Below are positions 12,741 to 25,084 of a stretch of DNA of 64,000 bases, piece after piece. The translations under genes and the position numbers were made by a program. A model generated the notes under the pieces. That model had not been told where the DNA came from. It saw only the letters and a list, made by a program, of their open reading frames with translations, and made no database searches. Within the stretch, counting starts at the first letter, position 1, and every line of letters begins with the position of its first letter. This stretch comes from Punica granatum (Eukaryota > Streptophyta > Magnoliopsida > Myrtales > Lythraceae): NCBI RefSeq assembly GCF_007655135.1, contig NC_045127.1, positions 37,273,538-37,337,537 of the forward strand, in the 5' to 3' direction.

Positions 12741-15434
12741 GGTATGACCATTCCCGACTTAGAGGAGCTAGGACTTTTACATTCTCGTGCGTTTATGGAG
12801 TTATAAGGGGTTTTATGTATATTTTATTTTCAAGTTTTAATCTTTATGCATTTTCCATGTTATATCATGCATATTTATCCTTGATTTATATGCTAGCATG
12901 TCGGGAAACACTTGGATCATAGTCGAGAAGAACATCCCGACCCGGGAAAGGCAAAGAGCTCACGGGTTTCCCTCCAAGGGAGGTGACCGAATGCTCTCTT
13001 GCTCCTTTCGGGCAAGGAACGATCTTCTTGACCCGATCCAAGTTCGATTCCCGAGTTTCATCGTATTTTCTCACATCCATGAAGTCGGTATTGTTTTATT
13101 GATTCCTTAACTAACTTGTTTGTGCATGTTTGCATGTTCGAATGCGTTATTCAAATCATGGCAATACCGACTTTCGTTTAATAGTGTCATTTATATTGTT
13201 TGACATTTAAGCATGCGAGAAATGATTCGAAACGAGACGGGGAAACCTCGTGGAACCCCATTCGGGCCATGGGACCTCTCGGCTATCTCCTAGGAGAAAT
13301 AACCGAGGCCTCTTAGACTCGTACGGGTTGCATGAGGCTTCCTCTTCCCGTTTTGAGTCCGTTCTCGGCTTTCGTGTAATTTGCAATTTACATTATTGTC
13401 GCAATCTCACATGAAATGTCTTTCCAAACCAAACTTTACATGGATTCGTAATTCGGAGACCCTTTCGGGCCTATTAGGACCAAAAGGTGTTTCGGCCATT
13501 GTTGGCCGAATCATCCTCGGTCTTTCTTGACCTGTCTTGGTTGCCGAATAACGAATCGTTTCCATAATTAATGCATTCAGCACAACCCTTAAGCATTAAT
13601 TTCACGAACGGGTTAATCGGGACGCTCACATGATTAAACCCACTTCACACTGATAAAGTTTACATAAATTGGTCATTAACTGATAACTCGCGTCGATGAG
13701 TTGTCAAATGACGTTGGTGCCCTTTTCAAACTTATCAATTTCAAAACCCGAAACGCGCGGTCCGATGTAGCATGGACGTCTGGAAAGGGCTTCTATGTCT
13801 CAACTTGAGTTTTTACCTGATTTCAGGTAACTCAGGTCATGATGCAGAAGATCTTTCTAGATCACTTCCGGGCAGACCGACCGGTTCTTTGGCTTTTTCG
13901 GTGTTCTTGCACAATCCTGGACGATCCAGGGAATTGGTCGACACCAGCTACAGGCCGAGGTGGCCCGCACTACGATGTTTCCCCTTTCTGAAAACAATTT
14001 TCAAATAAAGGGCAAAATCGTCTTTTCACAATTCAGCGACACCCCTAGGGTTAGCATGACAGAAACACTACAGTACGGGATAAGAACAGGCTACCTGTTC
14101 AGATGCAGGTTCATCTGCATAGCCTTTTCTTATCTAACTGATGAGTTTCTGTCATCCTAATATAGACTAGGGTAACTAGAACGGTTATCTCTGTCAGAAA
14201 ACATGCAAAATGCTGATTAACCTTTCACTCGACCTAACCAAACACTAGATAATGGTTAGAAGGAATTCTAGATTCCAAATCTAGAGTCAAAACACGAGTT
14301 TGGTTAATTCAATGGTATTTCAGTGTCACAATACAGAACAACTGTAAAAACAATCCACACACGTGAGATTTGACTCTCTTTGTCAAGTTCTCAAAACAAA
14401 GCCGAATGCTAAAACATTGGCACGTGCTTGTTTGTTTAGGGTAGGATTTGCATGTCAAAATACCCCGGATTAACAACTTGTTAAAACACGTACACTCGAT
14501 AATAACAAACACCTTGTCTGTTATTTACCTGCTGCGTGTTATCTTTCCACACCTGTTTGCCATGCGAGTCGAGCTTGATCCCTAGGCCGAATAATATTAG
14601 GGTTCAACGCCCTAATCATCGAGCACAGGGTTCAACACCCTAATCAACACTCACAGGGTCCAACGCCCTATTCAGTGAGAGCGTCCATTGAATTTCAGTT
14701 CTTCGGTCTTTTCCCTAAACTCACGGTGAGTTAGAGTGGAATAATAACCGAACGCGAAACGACTGGAATTCGACCCTTTTGTAATTTGTATTTATTGTTT
14801 TCGAGAGCATTGTAAGGATTTTATTTTGTACATTTATTCTGTAAGAATTCCAGTCGGTGAGCGAATGGTCCGAGAGTCGAATTAATCGAATCGGTCTAAT
14901 GCTTGCCCAGATACAAGTAAATCCAAAAACTCGCGGTTCTGGTTCACGCAGGGATTCAACCTCCATGGTTCGATGAACTGTAACGCAAGATTGTGAACCA
15001 ACTCCCCGACATACGGGTTTACTTCTCTCTCGGCTTCTCAACCGACATCGTTTGGTTCACCAGATCTCTGGTGTCAAAACATGCGAGCCGAGTGCAGCTT
15101 AATTCATGCGGTAAATCATAAAACATGCAAGCCTAGCAAACCAGAGTACCGAAAGGGCGTGCGGGATATAGGCCCGCACGTAACATGAACTCCCGAACAC
15201 GGATTTTCCGGTTCCGCATAGATCAATGCCTTAACAACAAACTAAGTGTTCCATACCCCTAGACCCAGGGTAACTTATCCGCCCTCGACCTTCGGGTTGT
15301 AAAATGATAAGTGGCGACTCCTTTTCTCACGCGTGTCCGTCACGCGTCCCCACGGGAAGGTGGACACCCCCAAGCCGCGCGATCCAAAAGCGCACATGCG
15401 GGCCCCGACAAGAGTCCACATTCGGGTTCGAACA

Positions 15435-15439
15435 ATGCT
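15435..15439. repeat. Right target-site duplication of the solo LTR
   Basis: ATGCT immediately after ...GGGTTCGAACA, after which the integrase sequence resumes with AACTTGCCCC as in copy B. Confidence 0.95.
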
Positions 15440-18400
15440 AACTTGCCCCGAGAGTCAGGTGTAATGTGCAGGACCTTTCGCAGGACAAGGTCATCGAGGT
15501 TGAACTCGCGGTGGCGGACTCTTGTGTTGAACGCTTGGGCCAGTTTTTGTTGGTAGCATTGGCCGCGGCAGAGCGCTGTTAGTCGTCTCTTGTCGATGAG
15601 ATTGAGCTGCTCGTAGCGCTGCTTCGGCCATTTTGTTTCTTCGAGCTCGGACTCGGCGAGGACCCCCATGAAAGGGGATCTCCATTTCGATTGGAAGGAC
15701 CGCTTCCATGCTGTAGACCAAGGAGTACGGAGTCGCCCCGGTTGAAGTGCGGATAGATGTCTGATACGCTAAGAGCGCGAAAAGGAACATCTCGTGCCAG
15801 TCCTTGTAGGTCACCATCATTTTCTTGATGATCTTCTCGATGTTTTTGTTTGCAGCCTCCACCGCACCGTTCATTTGGGGATGGCATGGCGTGGAGTTTC
15901 GATGCTGCACTTTGAATTGCTCACAGAGCTCGTCGATGATTTTGTTGCTCAGGTTCTTGGCGTTGTCGGCGATGATTGTCGTGGGGACTCCGTATCGAGC
16001 GATGATGTTGCTGTACGGACCCGAATGTGGACTCTCGTCGAGGCTTGCATGTGCGCTTTTGGATCGCGCGGCTTGGGAGTGTCCACCTTCCTGGGGATTC
16101 TTGACGGACACACGTGAGAATGAGTCGCCACTTATCATTTTACGGCCCGAAGGTCGAGGGCCAATAAGTTAGCCGGGGCTAGAGGTATGGAACACCTAGT
16201 TTTGTTAAGGCATTGGTCTGTACGGAACCGGAAAGTCCGTGTTCGGGGGTTCATGTTACGTGCAAGCCTATATCTCGCACGCCCTTTCGGTACTCTGGTT
16301 TGCTAGGCTTGTAAGTTTTACTTCATTTACTGCATGAATTAGGCTGCACTCGGCTTGCACGTTTTGATACCGAAAATTCGATGAACCAAACGATGTCGGT
16401 TGAAAAGCTGGGAGAGAAGTAGACTTGTATGTCGGGGAATCAGTTTACAATCTTGCGTTACAGTTCATCAAACCATGATGGTTGAATTCCTACGTGAATT
16501 GGAACCGCAATATCTTAGGTTTACTCTTGTCTGGGCAAGCATTGGACCGATTCGATTGATTCGACTCTCAGACCGTTCGCTCACTGACTGGGATTCTTAC
16601 AGATTGAATGTACAAAATAAAATCCTTACAATGCTCTCAAAATACAGCAAATTACAAATAGCAAATGGTCAAATCCAAGTCAGTTCGCTTTCGGTTATTA
16701 TTCCACTCCGACTTACCATGAGTTTAGGGAAAAATCGAAAACTGAAATTCAAGTAAATAGGGCATTGGACCCTTTAACTGATAGTTAGGGCATTGAACCC
16801 TAAGTGCAATGCGTCCTATGAGTCGGGCTCGACTCGTATGGACAAACAAGAGCAGAAAAGTAACAAACAACATGCTGATTGCAAACAATGTGTTTTTTAG
16901 TGCCGAGTGCACGTGGATTAACAAGTTATTAGCCCGGGGTATTTTGACATGCAAATCCTACCCTAGACAAACAACATGTGCAAGACAATTTGCATTCGGC
17001 TTTGTTTCGAGAATCCGACTGACATAGTGTCTGAAGTCAAGTCTCGTGTGTGTGGATTGCTTTTACAATTATTTTGTATTGTGACACTGAAATTACACTG
17101 AATTAGCCAAACTCGTGTTTTGACTCTAGATTTGGAACCTAGAACTCCGCCTAACCATTATCTAGTGTTTGGTTAGGTCGAGTGAAAGGTTAATCAGCGT
17201 TTTGCATGTTTTGTGATAGAGATAACCGTTCTAATTACCCTAGTCTACGATAGGATGACAAAAACTTATCAGGGCATAAGAAAAAGGTTTGCAGATGAAC
17301 TTGTACCTCAATAGGTAGCCTATTCTTATCTTGATACCGTCGTGTTTCTGTTAGGCTAACCTTAGGGGTGTCGCTGAATTGTGAAAAGACGATTTTGTCC
17401 TTCATTTGAAAATTATTTCAGAAAAGGGGAAACATCGCAGTGCAGGCCACCTCGGCCTGTAGCCGGTGTCGACCAATTCCTTGGATCTTCTAGGGTTGTG
17501 CAAGAACCCCGAAAAAGCCAAAGAACCGGTCGATCTAACCGGAAGTGATCTAAAAAGATCTTCTGTATCCTGACCAGAGTTACTTGAAATCAGGTAAAAA
17601 CTCAAGTTGAGACACATAAGTCCTTTCTAGACGTTCGTGCTACATCGGACTGCGCGTTTTGGGTTTTGAAATAGACAAGTTTTGAGAAGGACATTAACGT
17701 CATTTGACAACTCATCGACGCGAGTTATCAGTTAATTACCAATTCATACAAACTTATCAGTGCCGAGTGGGTTTAATCCTGTGAGCGTCCCGATTAACCC
17801 ATTTGTGAATTTACAGCTTAAAATTAAATGTCAAATGTAGTAAATGTGCGGGTTACAAATAATCAGACATATCATGGATTGATCCACTGAATGGAGTTTG
17901 AGTACCCGAAAAGCTTAATTTAATGTAAACAATTCCTGACACGGCGACCAAGACGGGTCCAGGAAGGTCGAGGATAATATGGTCAAAATGACCAAACTAC
18001 CATCGGAACCCAAATGGCCCTGAAAGAGTCACCGATACATGAATTCATGCATTTTGCTTTAAAAATAATGTTTTAAAGTGGTTAGCATGCGGGATTTATG
18101 ACAATATTGAAATTTTGCAATTTGCACAAAATCCGATAAATGGATTTCATTGAGGTAAAAAGACCGTTTTTAACCCGAATAAGGTCAAAGAACTCTCGGC
18201 TCTTTCCTCTTGGGAATAGCCGTGGGTTTTCTTGACCCGTTTCAAGTTTCAAGCGTTCTCTTTAACCCAATTTCGCCTATTTCTCACATGCTCAAACGTT
18301 AAACACGGTAAATAACACGTATTTAACAAAGCCGGTATTGCCATGAGTTTGAAAAACGCATTCAAGCATACAAACATGCACAAACACGTTATTTATGGAA

Positions 18401-18869
18401 TCGATAAAACAATACTGGCTCCATGGATGTGGAAAAGCATAAAAATTCGGGAGACAATTCAAATCGGGACAAGGAAACCGGTCTTGACCCAAAAAGGTCA
18501 AGACTACCCCTCGGTTACCTCTCCAAGAGATTAATCCGAGAGGTATCTCGGCTTTTCCGGGTCGATATGGTTTCCTCGACTTCGATTTAAACATTTCTCG
18601 ACATGTTAGCACGTTAAACGATGATAAACATGCATAATATAACATGGAAGTTGCATAAAAATGAAAACTTGGAGTTGAAACATGCCTAAAAAACCCCTTA
18701 TAACCCCATAAAAATGAAGTCCTAGCTCTTCTAAGTCGGGAATGGTCATACCTAGTTCCGAGATGCGGGTTGGGTCTGTAAAAAATCGGGTTGGACCTTT
18801 GTTGGGTCGCGTTTGGGCTGTTTTTGCTTGAGCAGACCCGATCAGGCGCAACAAACCCGACTGGAAACT

Positions 18870-19276
18870 GTCTCGACCCGACTGGGCAGTTTTCGGGTCG
18901 GAGGTCATCACGGTGGTTCCCGATGGAATTTTGATGCAAGGTCAGTGGCTCCTGACTCCTAAGAGACCCCCAAAGGTGGCTGTGGTGGTCATTTGGTTCC
19001 AGACTTGTCGGGTTGATCCATATAGCCCTGCAAAGTTCACGGAAAACAGAGTACGTCTGTGAAACAAACCCGACTGGGTAGTTTTCGAGTCGAACGTCAC
19101 CACGGTGTATCCTGATGAAATTTTGAGGCAAGGCCAATGGCTCCCGACTCCTAACTGACCCCCGGAGGTGGCTGTGGTGGTCGTTTGGTTCCAAATCTAT
19201 CGAGTTGACCCGTATATTCCTACAAAGATCATGGAAAACCGAGTACGTTTAGAAAACAGACTCGACAAGGCAGTTT
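18870..19276 (-). repeat. 192-bp tandem repeats in the element 2 LTR, copy A
   Basis: About two units remain, with landmarks GGTGGCTGTGGTGGTC and CCCGACTGGG. Because 192 is divisible by three, the overlapping minus-strand open frame shows a 64-residue repeat beginning EPNDHHSHL. A third unit seen in copy B is lost in the deletion. Confidence 0.75.
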
Positions 19277-19446
19277 AAGCCGGGATGGTAAATACCATTA
19301 TTTCGACTTAAGTCTTTGGTGTTCTTGCTTGGTTTTGCTTTACTGAAGCTTGCTGCGGTTTCTTCAAGTCTTGGAGAGCATATGAAGAGTGAGAAAGCTA
19401 GAGAGATGGCATGTGGCGAGTTGTCAATAAGTTAATGACTTAAAGG

Positions 19447-19455
19447 ATATATATA
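19447..19455 (-). promoter_or_regulatory. TATA box of the element 2 3' LTR, copy A
   Basis: ATATATATA, aligned with the TATA boxes of the other giant LTRs. On the minus strand it is followed by a CT-rich leader. Copy B: 61684-61692. Confidence 0.5.
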
Positions 19456-20732
19456 GGTAAATATTAAGTGCAATTAGGTGAGAAAAAGCTTGATTAATGG
19501 CATGGATTAGGGGGGATTCGAATTTTTAATGAAGATGGGGATGAAGACTTCTTGAAATGCATTAATGAAGAAGAGCCAAATGCATTGATGGTGAAGTGAA
19601 GTTGGAGTGTTGAAGTAAGATTGTAGGCTTGATATTTTTGAAGAAGGATAAGGGCAAGTTGCATGGAGAGGAAGACAATGAGATGAGCGGCATTCATGAG
19701 GGTTACGGCTGGTCATGGAGGAGCCGTGGGCCCCACGGTCATTGAGGGAAGTTCAGGGCAAAGTTTGGATCTCGATTGATTGCGTGTTCGAGGTTCGTGG
19801 CTCAAACGAACGTCGAATTGTCATTGTGCGCGCGAAAACGATTCAAGTGAGCCCAAAATCATCGATTTTGCCCAAAAGAATGTTCGTGTGGTTTTTAGGC
19901 TTGGAAGTCGGTTTTACTCATTTCAGCCAATCAGAGCAAAGTTAGTCGTTTCTGAATGCGTATCTCGTATCTGCATTTCGAATTGGTCGTTTTGACGTGC
20001 ATTGTCAATCAGATTGAATAATCGACCCTTAAGCCGGTATTACCAATGTGAAGCCGGAGATGTCCTCGGAGTCTGTCTACTGTAGTTTTTGGGGCAATGC
20101 ATGGCTAACTTGGATTGCCGATGTTCTGTCAGAGTAGTCTCCAGATATGGTTTTCCGTTGAAAGGTATGCTTGTTTTGCCGTTCGGGAGTCATTCGAGTT
20201 GTCTGCATGACTTTCGAAGAACAATTTGAAGCAATGCTCATGCTCTGTACAATTATTGGATGTGACTGCATCTGACATCGGGTATTAACTTTTCTCTGGT
20301 GAACCGGTGTTTTTGGACTCCCACTAAAAAGTTGTCTATATATAGAAAATTGTTATGTATAGAGCAAATGATCTGCCAAATGTGTTTGAAGACAATTTTC
20401 ATCTGTTTGGCACTGCTAGGGATTTTTTTAGTCCAATATTAGATATTTTCCGATGGTTGAGCGAACCAGCAGAAAATAGCACTGTCGGTGATGTATTCTT
20501 AAAACACCGGTTTTGATGTTGTTTAAGCTCTTTGTTTACTCCGTATGTTGCTGGATGATTCTGTATGTTCTTTTGTCATGTGCATGAATCATCTACTTAT
20601 CTCTGTTGACTTGAGAATGAATAACAATTTGCCGCTCTGTTGAGCCTTCTTCCGTATCCGTGCTCAAGTCATAACCTGATTTGATGTGGATAGGTGTTGC
20701 CTGAATTGGTGAGTCAAAATGGGGTGCTGACA

Positions 20733-20747
20733 GCTTGCCTCTCTTTG
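20733..20747 (-). promoter_or_regulatory. Polypurine tract of element 2, copy A
   Basis: The minus strand reads GTCAAAGAGAGGCAAGC before TGTCAGCACC. Copy B (62971-62985) has the uninterrupted AAAGAGGGGCAAGC; here one G is changed to A. Confidence 0.8.
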
Positions 20748-20959
20748 ACTGCGTGCTCGAGTAGAAGATACAGCCAAAGACTTTCAGAAGCACCCCAGTT
20801 TGATAGCAATGATCAACATGGCGACTGCAATGACCGTTTTCTTCCTCTTGCACTAGATATGCGGGATGTATTGTACCTATCATAAAGATAACAGAATCAA
20901 GATGAGATATGAATAAGCTTTGCCACAAACAAGTAGGGTGCATGTGTAAAGGAAAATGT

Positions 20960-21165
20960 TCAGTTGATCGAAAATGCTTTGTTTAATCAGAAAATACGGT
21001 GTTCAATTGAAAGTGCGATGCTTAATTGAAAGTGCGGACCTTAGTGAAAAGTGCGGTGCATTGTTTAATTAAAAGTGTAGTGCATTGTTTAAAGAAAAGT
21101 GCGTTGCTTAATCGAAAATGCATTGTTTAATTGAAAGTGCAGTGCTTAGTGAAAAGGCGCAGAAG
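20960..21165. repeat. Short tandem repeat A in the element 2 3' UTR, copy A
   Basis: Irregular units of roughly 22-25 bases built from GAAAGTGCGRTGCTTAATT, about eight copies. Duplicate at 63198-63403. Confidence 0.7.
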
Positions 21166-21180
21166 AAGTGTTTGTATCAT

Positions 21181-21996
21181 CTGAGGACAGAACTCAGTCC
21201 CGTGGAAATCTAAAGATGGGACTTAGCCCTATGACAGATCTAACGGTGGGACTCGGCCCTATGGAAGATCTGAGGATGAGACTGGGCCCTATGGGGATCT
21301 AACTGTGGGACTTGGCCCTACGTGTGATCTGAAGATGAGACTCGGCCCTTTGGGAGATCTAACGGTGGGACTCGACCCTATGGAAGATCTAAGGATGGGA
21401 CTTGGCCCTATGGAAGATCTGAGGATGGGACTCGGCCCTGTGGGAGATCTAACGGTGGGACTCGGCCCTACGGAAGATCTGAGGATGGAACTGGGTCCTG
21501 TAGGGGATCTAACGGTGGGACTTGGCCCTACGGAAGATCTGATGATGGGACTCGGCCCTCTGGGAGATCTCACGGTGGGACTCGGCCTTACCGAAGATCT
21601 GAGGATGGGATTCAACCCTCCGGGAGATCTCACGGTGGGACTCGGCCCTACCGAAGATCTGAGGATGGGACTCGGCCCTACCGAAGATCTGAGGATGGGA
21701 CTCGGCCCTGTGCGGATCTAATGGAAGATCTGAGGAAGGGATTCGGCCTTATGAGGATCTAACGATGGGACTCGGCCCTACGGAAGATCAAAGGATGGGA
21801 CTCGGCTCTGTAAGGATCTAACGATAGGACTCGGCCCTACGAAAGATCTGAAGAAGGGACTCGGCCTTGTGGGGATCTAACGATGGGACTCGGCCCTACG
21901 GAAGATTTGAGGAAGGGACTCGGCCCTGTGAGGATTTAACGATGGGACTCGGCCTTGTGAGGATCTAACGATGGGACTCGGCCCTACGGAAGATCA
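21181..21996. repeat. 30-bp minisatellite in the element 2 3' UTR, copy A
   Basis: About 27 units of GAAGATCTGAGGATGGGACT plus CGGCCCTACG, with alternate forms reading GGATCTAACGGTGGGACT. The period is a multiple of three and lacks stops, so both strands show long open frames with a 10-residue periodicity (MGLGPTEDLR on plus). These are by-products of the repeat. One unit near 21650 is missing from copy B. Confidence 0.93.
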
Positions 21997-22783
21997 ACAA
22001 AAGGGACTATTATTTGATTTGTCGGGATGCCCTGGTTGCTTGTGGTTATCGCTATAGAGCGGTGGTGCTATAGGTGTGTGGGGCGGATGCTGCCCCGAGA
22101 GTGCTAATTCGTCAGACGCATGTGTTGTTGTTGCTAGAGTGATCGTGCTTTGCTAAAGGGCGACTTTGTTGTTGGGCAATTATGCTTTCGATGGTGATGC
22201 CCCGGCCATGTGATGAAGGATTTTGCTTTGTGGGATCCCGTGTGCTGAGAAACTCGAGCTCTGGAGTGGAGTGCCTACGTATCCCGAGTGTTCGGGAATC
22301 AGAGTCCGTCGTAATTCTTGCCATACGGTACCTGTAATCCTGGCATCACTCATAAATCAAATGAGAAATACCAATGCAAGATAAGCACAATTAAGCATAA
22401 GACGTCGTTGCAACACGCAGATCTTCAGTTTTGGGTAATCTAAGCGACCTGTGAAGAATTTTGCTTTGACAGTGGAGATGGATCCCGTTCTCGGAGGCCT
22501 AGATGCAAGGCTTCCGGGGGCTCCCGTTAGTTATGTGTGGGCATATCGAGACATCCGCGATGATGCCTTAGCAGCTCTATCGGTTGTTCGACGTGCCCGT
22601 CGGCTTCTCAATAGGGTACCGTAGGGTGGCTGCATTTGTAAACCCGCTTGGGGATTTCTGTTAAGATTTGGTCAGATTCGGTCTGACCATTTCCAAAGGG
22701 TTATGACTAGACCCCCAGAGAGGAATATCTGGGATTTTGGTTCTGTGGTGGTCTGTTAAAGGGTGACTGTGACTCATTTGGAG

Positions 22784-23056
22784 TTATGCAAAGACAAAGA
22801 GAAATGAGAAAGCTTGGGAAGCACGTTGCCCCAAGCTAAAAGAATACACAAGTTCACGCCTGCAGCGAGATGTACCTCCCTTTTCCTCAGTCCTTCTATT
22901 GTGTAGGCTGTACCGAACTACTTGGACGGCATGCTTAGTTGCCCACTGTGCTTGAGGAAGGTTCCCACTTGGACATTTGATTGGTATTGGATAGCCGATC
23001 GGGGATCGTGTTGGAATAGATAACCTGGTGACTTCTCTTGGGGATCCCTTGTCCAC
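22784..23056 (-). CDS. Hypothetical 90-residue ORF in the element 2 interior
   Basis: Sense-strand frame of 90 codons starting MDKGSPREV. The element 3 interior has a frame of exactly the same length at 33573-33845, aligning without gaps at about 73% amino acid identity. The nucleotide identity of the two is higher, about 85% by eye, which argues against selection on the protein. I recognise no domain, signal peptide or membrane segment. It may be a chance frame. Confidence 0.2.
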   Translation of the reverse strand: MDKGSPREVTRLSIPTRSPIGYPIPIKCPSGNLPQAQWATKHAVQVVRYSLHNRRTEEKGGTSRCRRELVYSFSLGQRASQAFSFLFVFA

Positions 23057-25084
23057 ACGATGTGTGAGAGATTAGGGGATCAATTTTATCTATCTCTCGT
23101 TTTGCTCTCATTTTGCTACGGTCACCCACCTCGGGGCCGCACTTCTCAACCTAAAGGGGATAAGCTCTCCTTTTGCTGCGACCGTCCACCTCGGGATTTT
23201 CGGTCGTGCATCTATTTTGCCCCAGCTTTTGCCTAGGCCGCCCCAAAAAGGATTTTCGACCCAGCGGGCTCGATTCTTTTATCTCTCAAGTTTGCAAAAA
23301 CGAAGGGTTCGAAGGATTCGACCTTCGAATGCGTTGTGTTCTGTCTCCGTCAAGGAGTTGTGTCTGCTGCTTCCCATTTTGTCGTGGTTTGTTGCTTTCT
23401 TTGGATTGGCGGCGCCGGTTCTTTTAGTGAACATCGGCATTGCCTTGCTTCGCTTGTTGGCGGGTTTTTTCCCACTTCGTTTCTCTCTCTCTCTTCAATG
23501 GCGGGTTTTTTTCCGCTTCTTTTCACTCTATTTTTTTCTTTTGCGGCTGGGGTTCGTTTTGTGCCCCGTGTATTTGCTTGAAACTCCTCGACTTTGCATT
23601 GCCGATGCCATTTTGGTGTGCTTCGCCTTGTGGAGACTTGTTGCGTGTTACTAGCCTTATTTTGTGAGGGCCAGTTTTCTTGGAAGTTTAACTCTTGTGC
23701 ACTCAGGAGCCAAACTTCGTGTCATTTGCCCTTGCAAACTTTACATGTGAATTACCCCTGTTGTCTAGAAAGAAAATAAGAGATTGCCTCGGTGTGAATG
23801 CTGGACGAGGATGTCTCGGTCTTCATTTGTTAAAGTGGCTCGTAGCAGGTGCTTTGTGCAATTGTTATCACCGACCGTGTCTTGTGATTCCCCTGGCTAG
23901 TGCCTTATGGAGAGGTGTGCTCTGCTGAAGCCGCTAAATGTTCGAGGAAGCCGGTTGCGTCAATTCTGGGCGATACGCTCTATTGTTTGCGTCTTCAGCT
24001 TCGTAGGGGGGTACCTCATCGTCAGACACCTCCCTCGTTGAAGTATGAGGAAACGGTCCGAGACAAATTCTCGAGGGACGCGAACCCGTGCATCACTCTT
24101 CACTTGTGACTGATGTGTCCCTGTGAAGAATGACAAAGAAGATGGTGCATTAGGCGATTATGCGGTAAGAAATATGCGGTGGACCCATGGGAAAAACCCT
24201 TTTTGTCCAGCGCGCAACCCATGGGGTGTCACGTGGGGATGACATTTGTTTCCGGAAATCTGGTCATCGCCACTCTGGAGTGGTTAGACCGTGACTGGGG
24301 GCCACATGAGCATGTTTTCCTTGGTTGCGAGTAGGCATGCGTAGCCGTCCTACGGAGGGCTCGAGGAGCCGGGTCCCATGAGGACAGGCGAGTTGAACAT
24401 GTCCGATAAAACTAATAGGGTGTCGCTAGGACTATCCTAATGTCCTCTTTGAAGGGCTTATTCTAATCGGGAGCCCATTTGTGAGAATGCATTTAAATTA
24501 AAGAGAGTTCAAGGAAGAGTGTGTGTGCTGCCCCAGCATATAATTGGCGGTGACGGCGGAAGGCGGGTAAGACCCATTCTCTGGTCGGAGGTGCGACCAT
24601 GCAAGTGACTTTCGCGCGTACGGGTTAGGCTGTACTTTGCTTGTTGGAGCAGTTGATTGCCATCTTTGTGGAGGAAGGGTGGGAACTCAGTATTGAAATC
24701 CCAAGGAGCTGGATGAGAGAAGGTTGTTGTCTCAATTGTGGTCGTTCAGTGTTCAAGCTATCTTCTTGTTGGATATTTCCTGCAATGGGAAAAAGAAACC
24801 ATAAAGGGGCAAGAACTGTTCGCAATTTCAATGTAAGGGTATAGGGAAGCGAACTGCCCTGGTAGGCGTCGTGCGAGCACGCTGAGATACATGCATTGGT
24901 ATCTTGAGCTTGCATGCATGAGCTGGTGTGAACATGCTTGGACATGTGTGAGGCGCGCTCAATCGCCGGTAGATGCGCGAGGTCACGCAGAGAGATGTGC
25001 ATCCGATCACGCGGTGACGCTCTCTGTTAGGAAGAAATTAGCATTGGTTAGTCTCGCCTAGGAAGGTAGGTCGGCCCTTGGTCC

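Larger units (their letters stand above)
10150..15434 (+). mobile_element. Intact 5,285-bp solo LTR (Tat/Ogre-like), copy A only
   Basis: Starts TGTCAGCACCCC and ends GGGTTCGAACA. It is flanked by ATGCT on both sides, and copy B has the empty site. No primer site, gag or pol lies between the ends, so it is a solo LTR left by recombination between the two LTRs of a larger element. It is related to the 5' LTR of element 3 (26871-30211) and, inverted, to those of elements 1 and 2. Landmarks are TATATA at 11756-11761 followed by a CT-rich leader, 192-bp repeats at 12167-12740, and a conserved 3' end with CCTAGACCCAGGGTAACTTA. Open frames of up to 130 codons lie over the 192-bp repeats and look incidental. 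Confidence 0.93.
10016..16011 (-). pseudogene. Ty3/gypsy integrase fragment of element 1, split by a solo LTR (copy A)
   Basis: Two pieces, 15440-16011 and 10016-10149, join across the LTR at 10150-15434 into one integrase core and C-terminal region read on the minus strand. Visible motifs are the second catalytic Asp in IIADNAKNL and the catalytic Glu in NGAVEAANKN, 35 residues apart as in DD35E enzymes. The N-terminal zinc finger and first Asp are missing because element 2 is inserted at 16012. Downstream are LVYSMEAVLPIEMEIPF and a C-terminal stretch ending KKYYP. Two breaks are visible: an extra A near 15670, absent in copy B, and an extra G in a run of four near 10074 shared with copy B. 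The protein is dead. Its motifs suggest the Tat lineage of Ty3/gypsy. Confidence 0.85.
16012..20732 (-). mobile_element. 3' LTR of element 2, copy A
   Basis: The minus strand starts TGTCAGCACCCC at 20732 and ends GGGTCCGTACA at 16012. It is 4,721 bp, against 5,194 bp in copy B (57777-62970). Almost all the difference is a 463-bp deletion at 19273/19274 that removed part of the 192-bp repeat block. The left flank GTTGC (16007-16011) belongs to the element 1 integrase. A 300-codon minus-strand open frame at 18292-19194 spans the 192-bp repeats and is also present in copy B. Confidence 0.88.
1..21793. repeat. Copy A of a large direct segmental duplication
   Basis: The whole stretch is matched in the same order and orientation by 47058-64000. 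Position 1 aligns with 47058. Position 21793 aligns with the last base of the window, so the match is cut at both ends. Over the first 960 bases I counted nine substitutions, about 99% identity. The match covers spacer DNA, a SINE, a foldback, two nested LTR elements and minisatellites, so it copies a chromosomal segment and not one transposon. The main differences are a 5,285-bp LTR present only here, a 463-bp deletion only here, and small unit changes in the tandem arrays. True duplication and two haplotypes assembled in tandem cannot be told apart from sequence alone. Confidence 0.93.

Noticed and set aside
18292..19194. 300-codon frame as a host gene
   Set aside because: It lies wholly within an LTR, spans tandem repeats, has no known domain, and the matching frame in the solo LTR is broken.
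16007..20737. Solo LTR with its own target duplication at element 2
   Set aside because: The flanks GTTGC and GCTTG differ, and a polypurine tract follows at 20733, so this is the 3' LTR of a larger element.
21305..21721. 138-codon frame with a 10-residue repeat, and its minus-strand counterpart
   Set aside because: It is a product of the 30-bp minisatellite: the period is a multiple of three and the unit has no stop on either strand.
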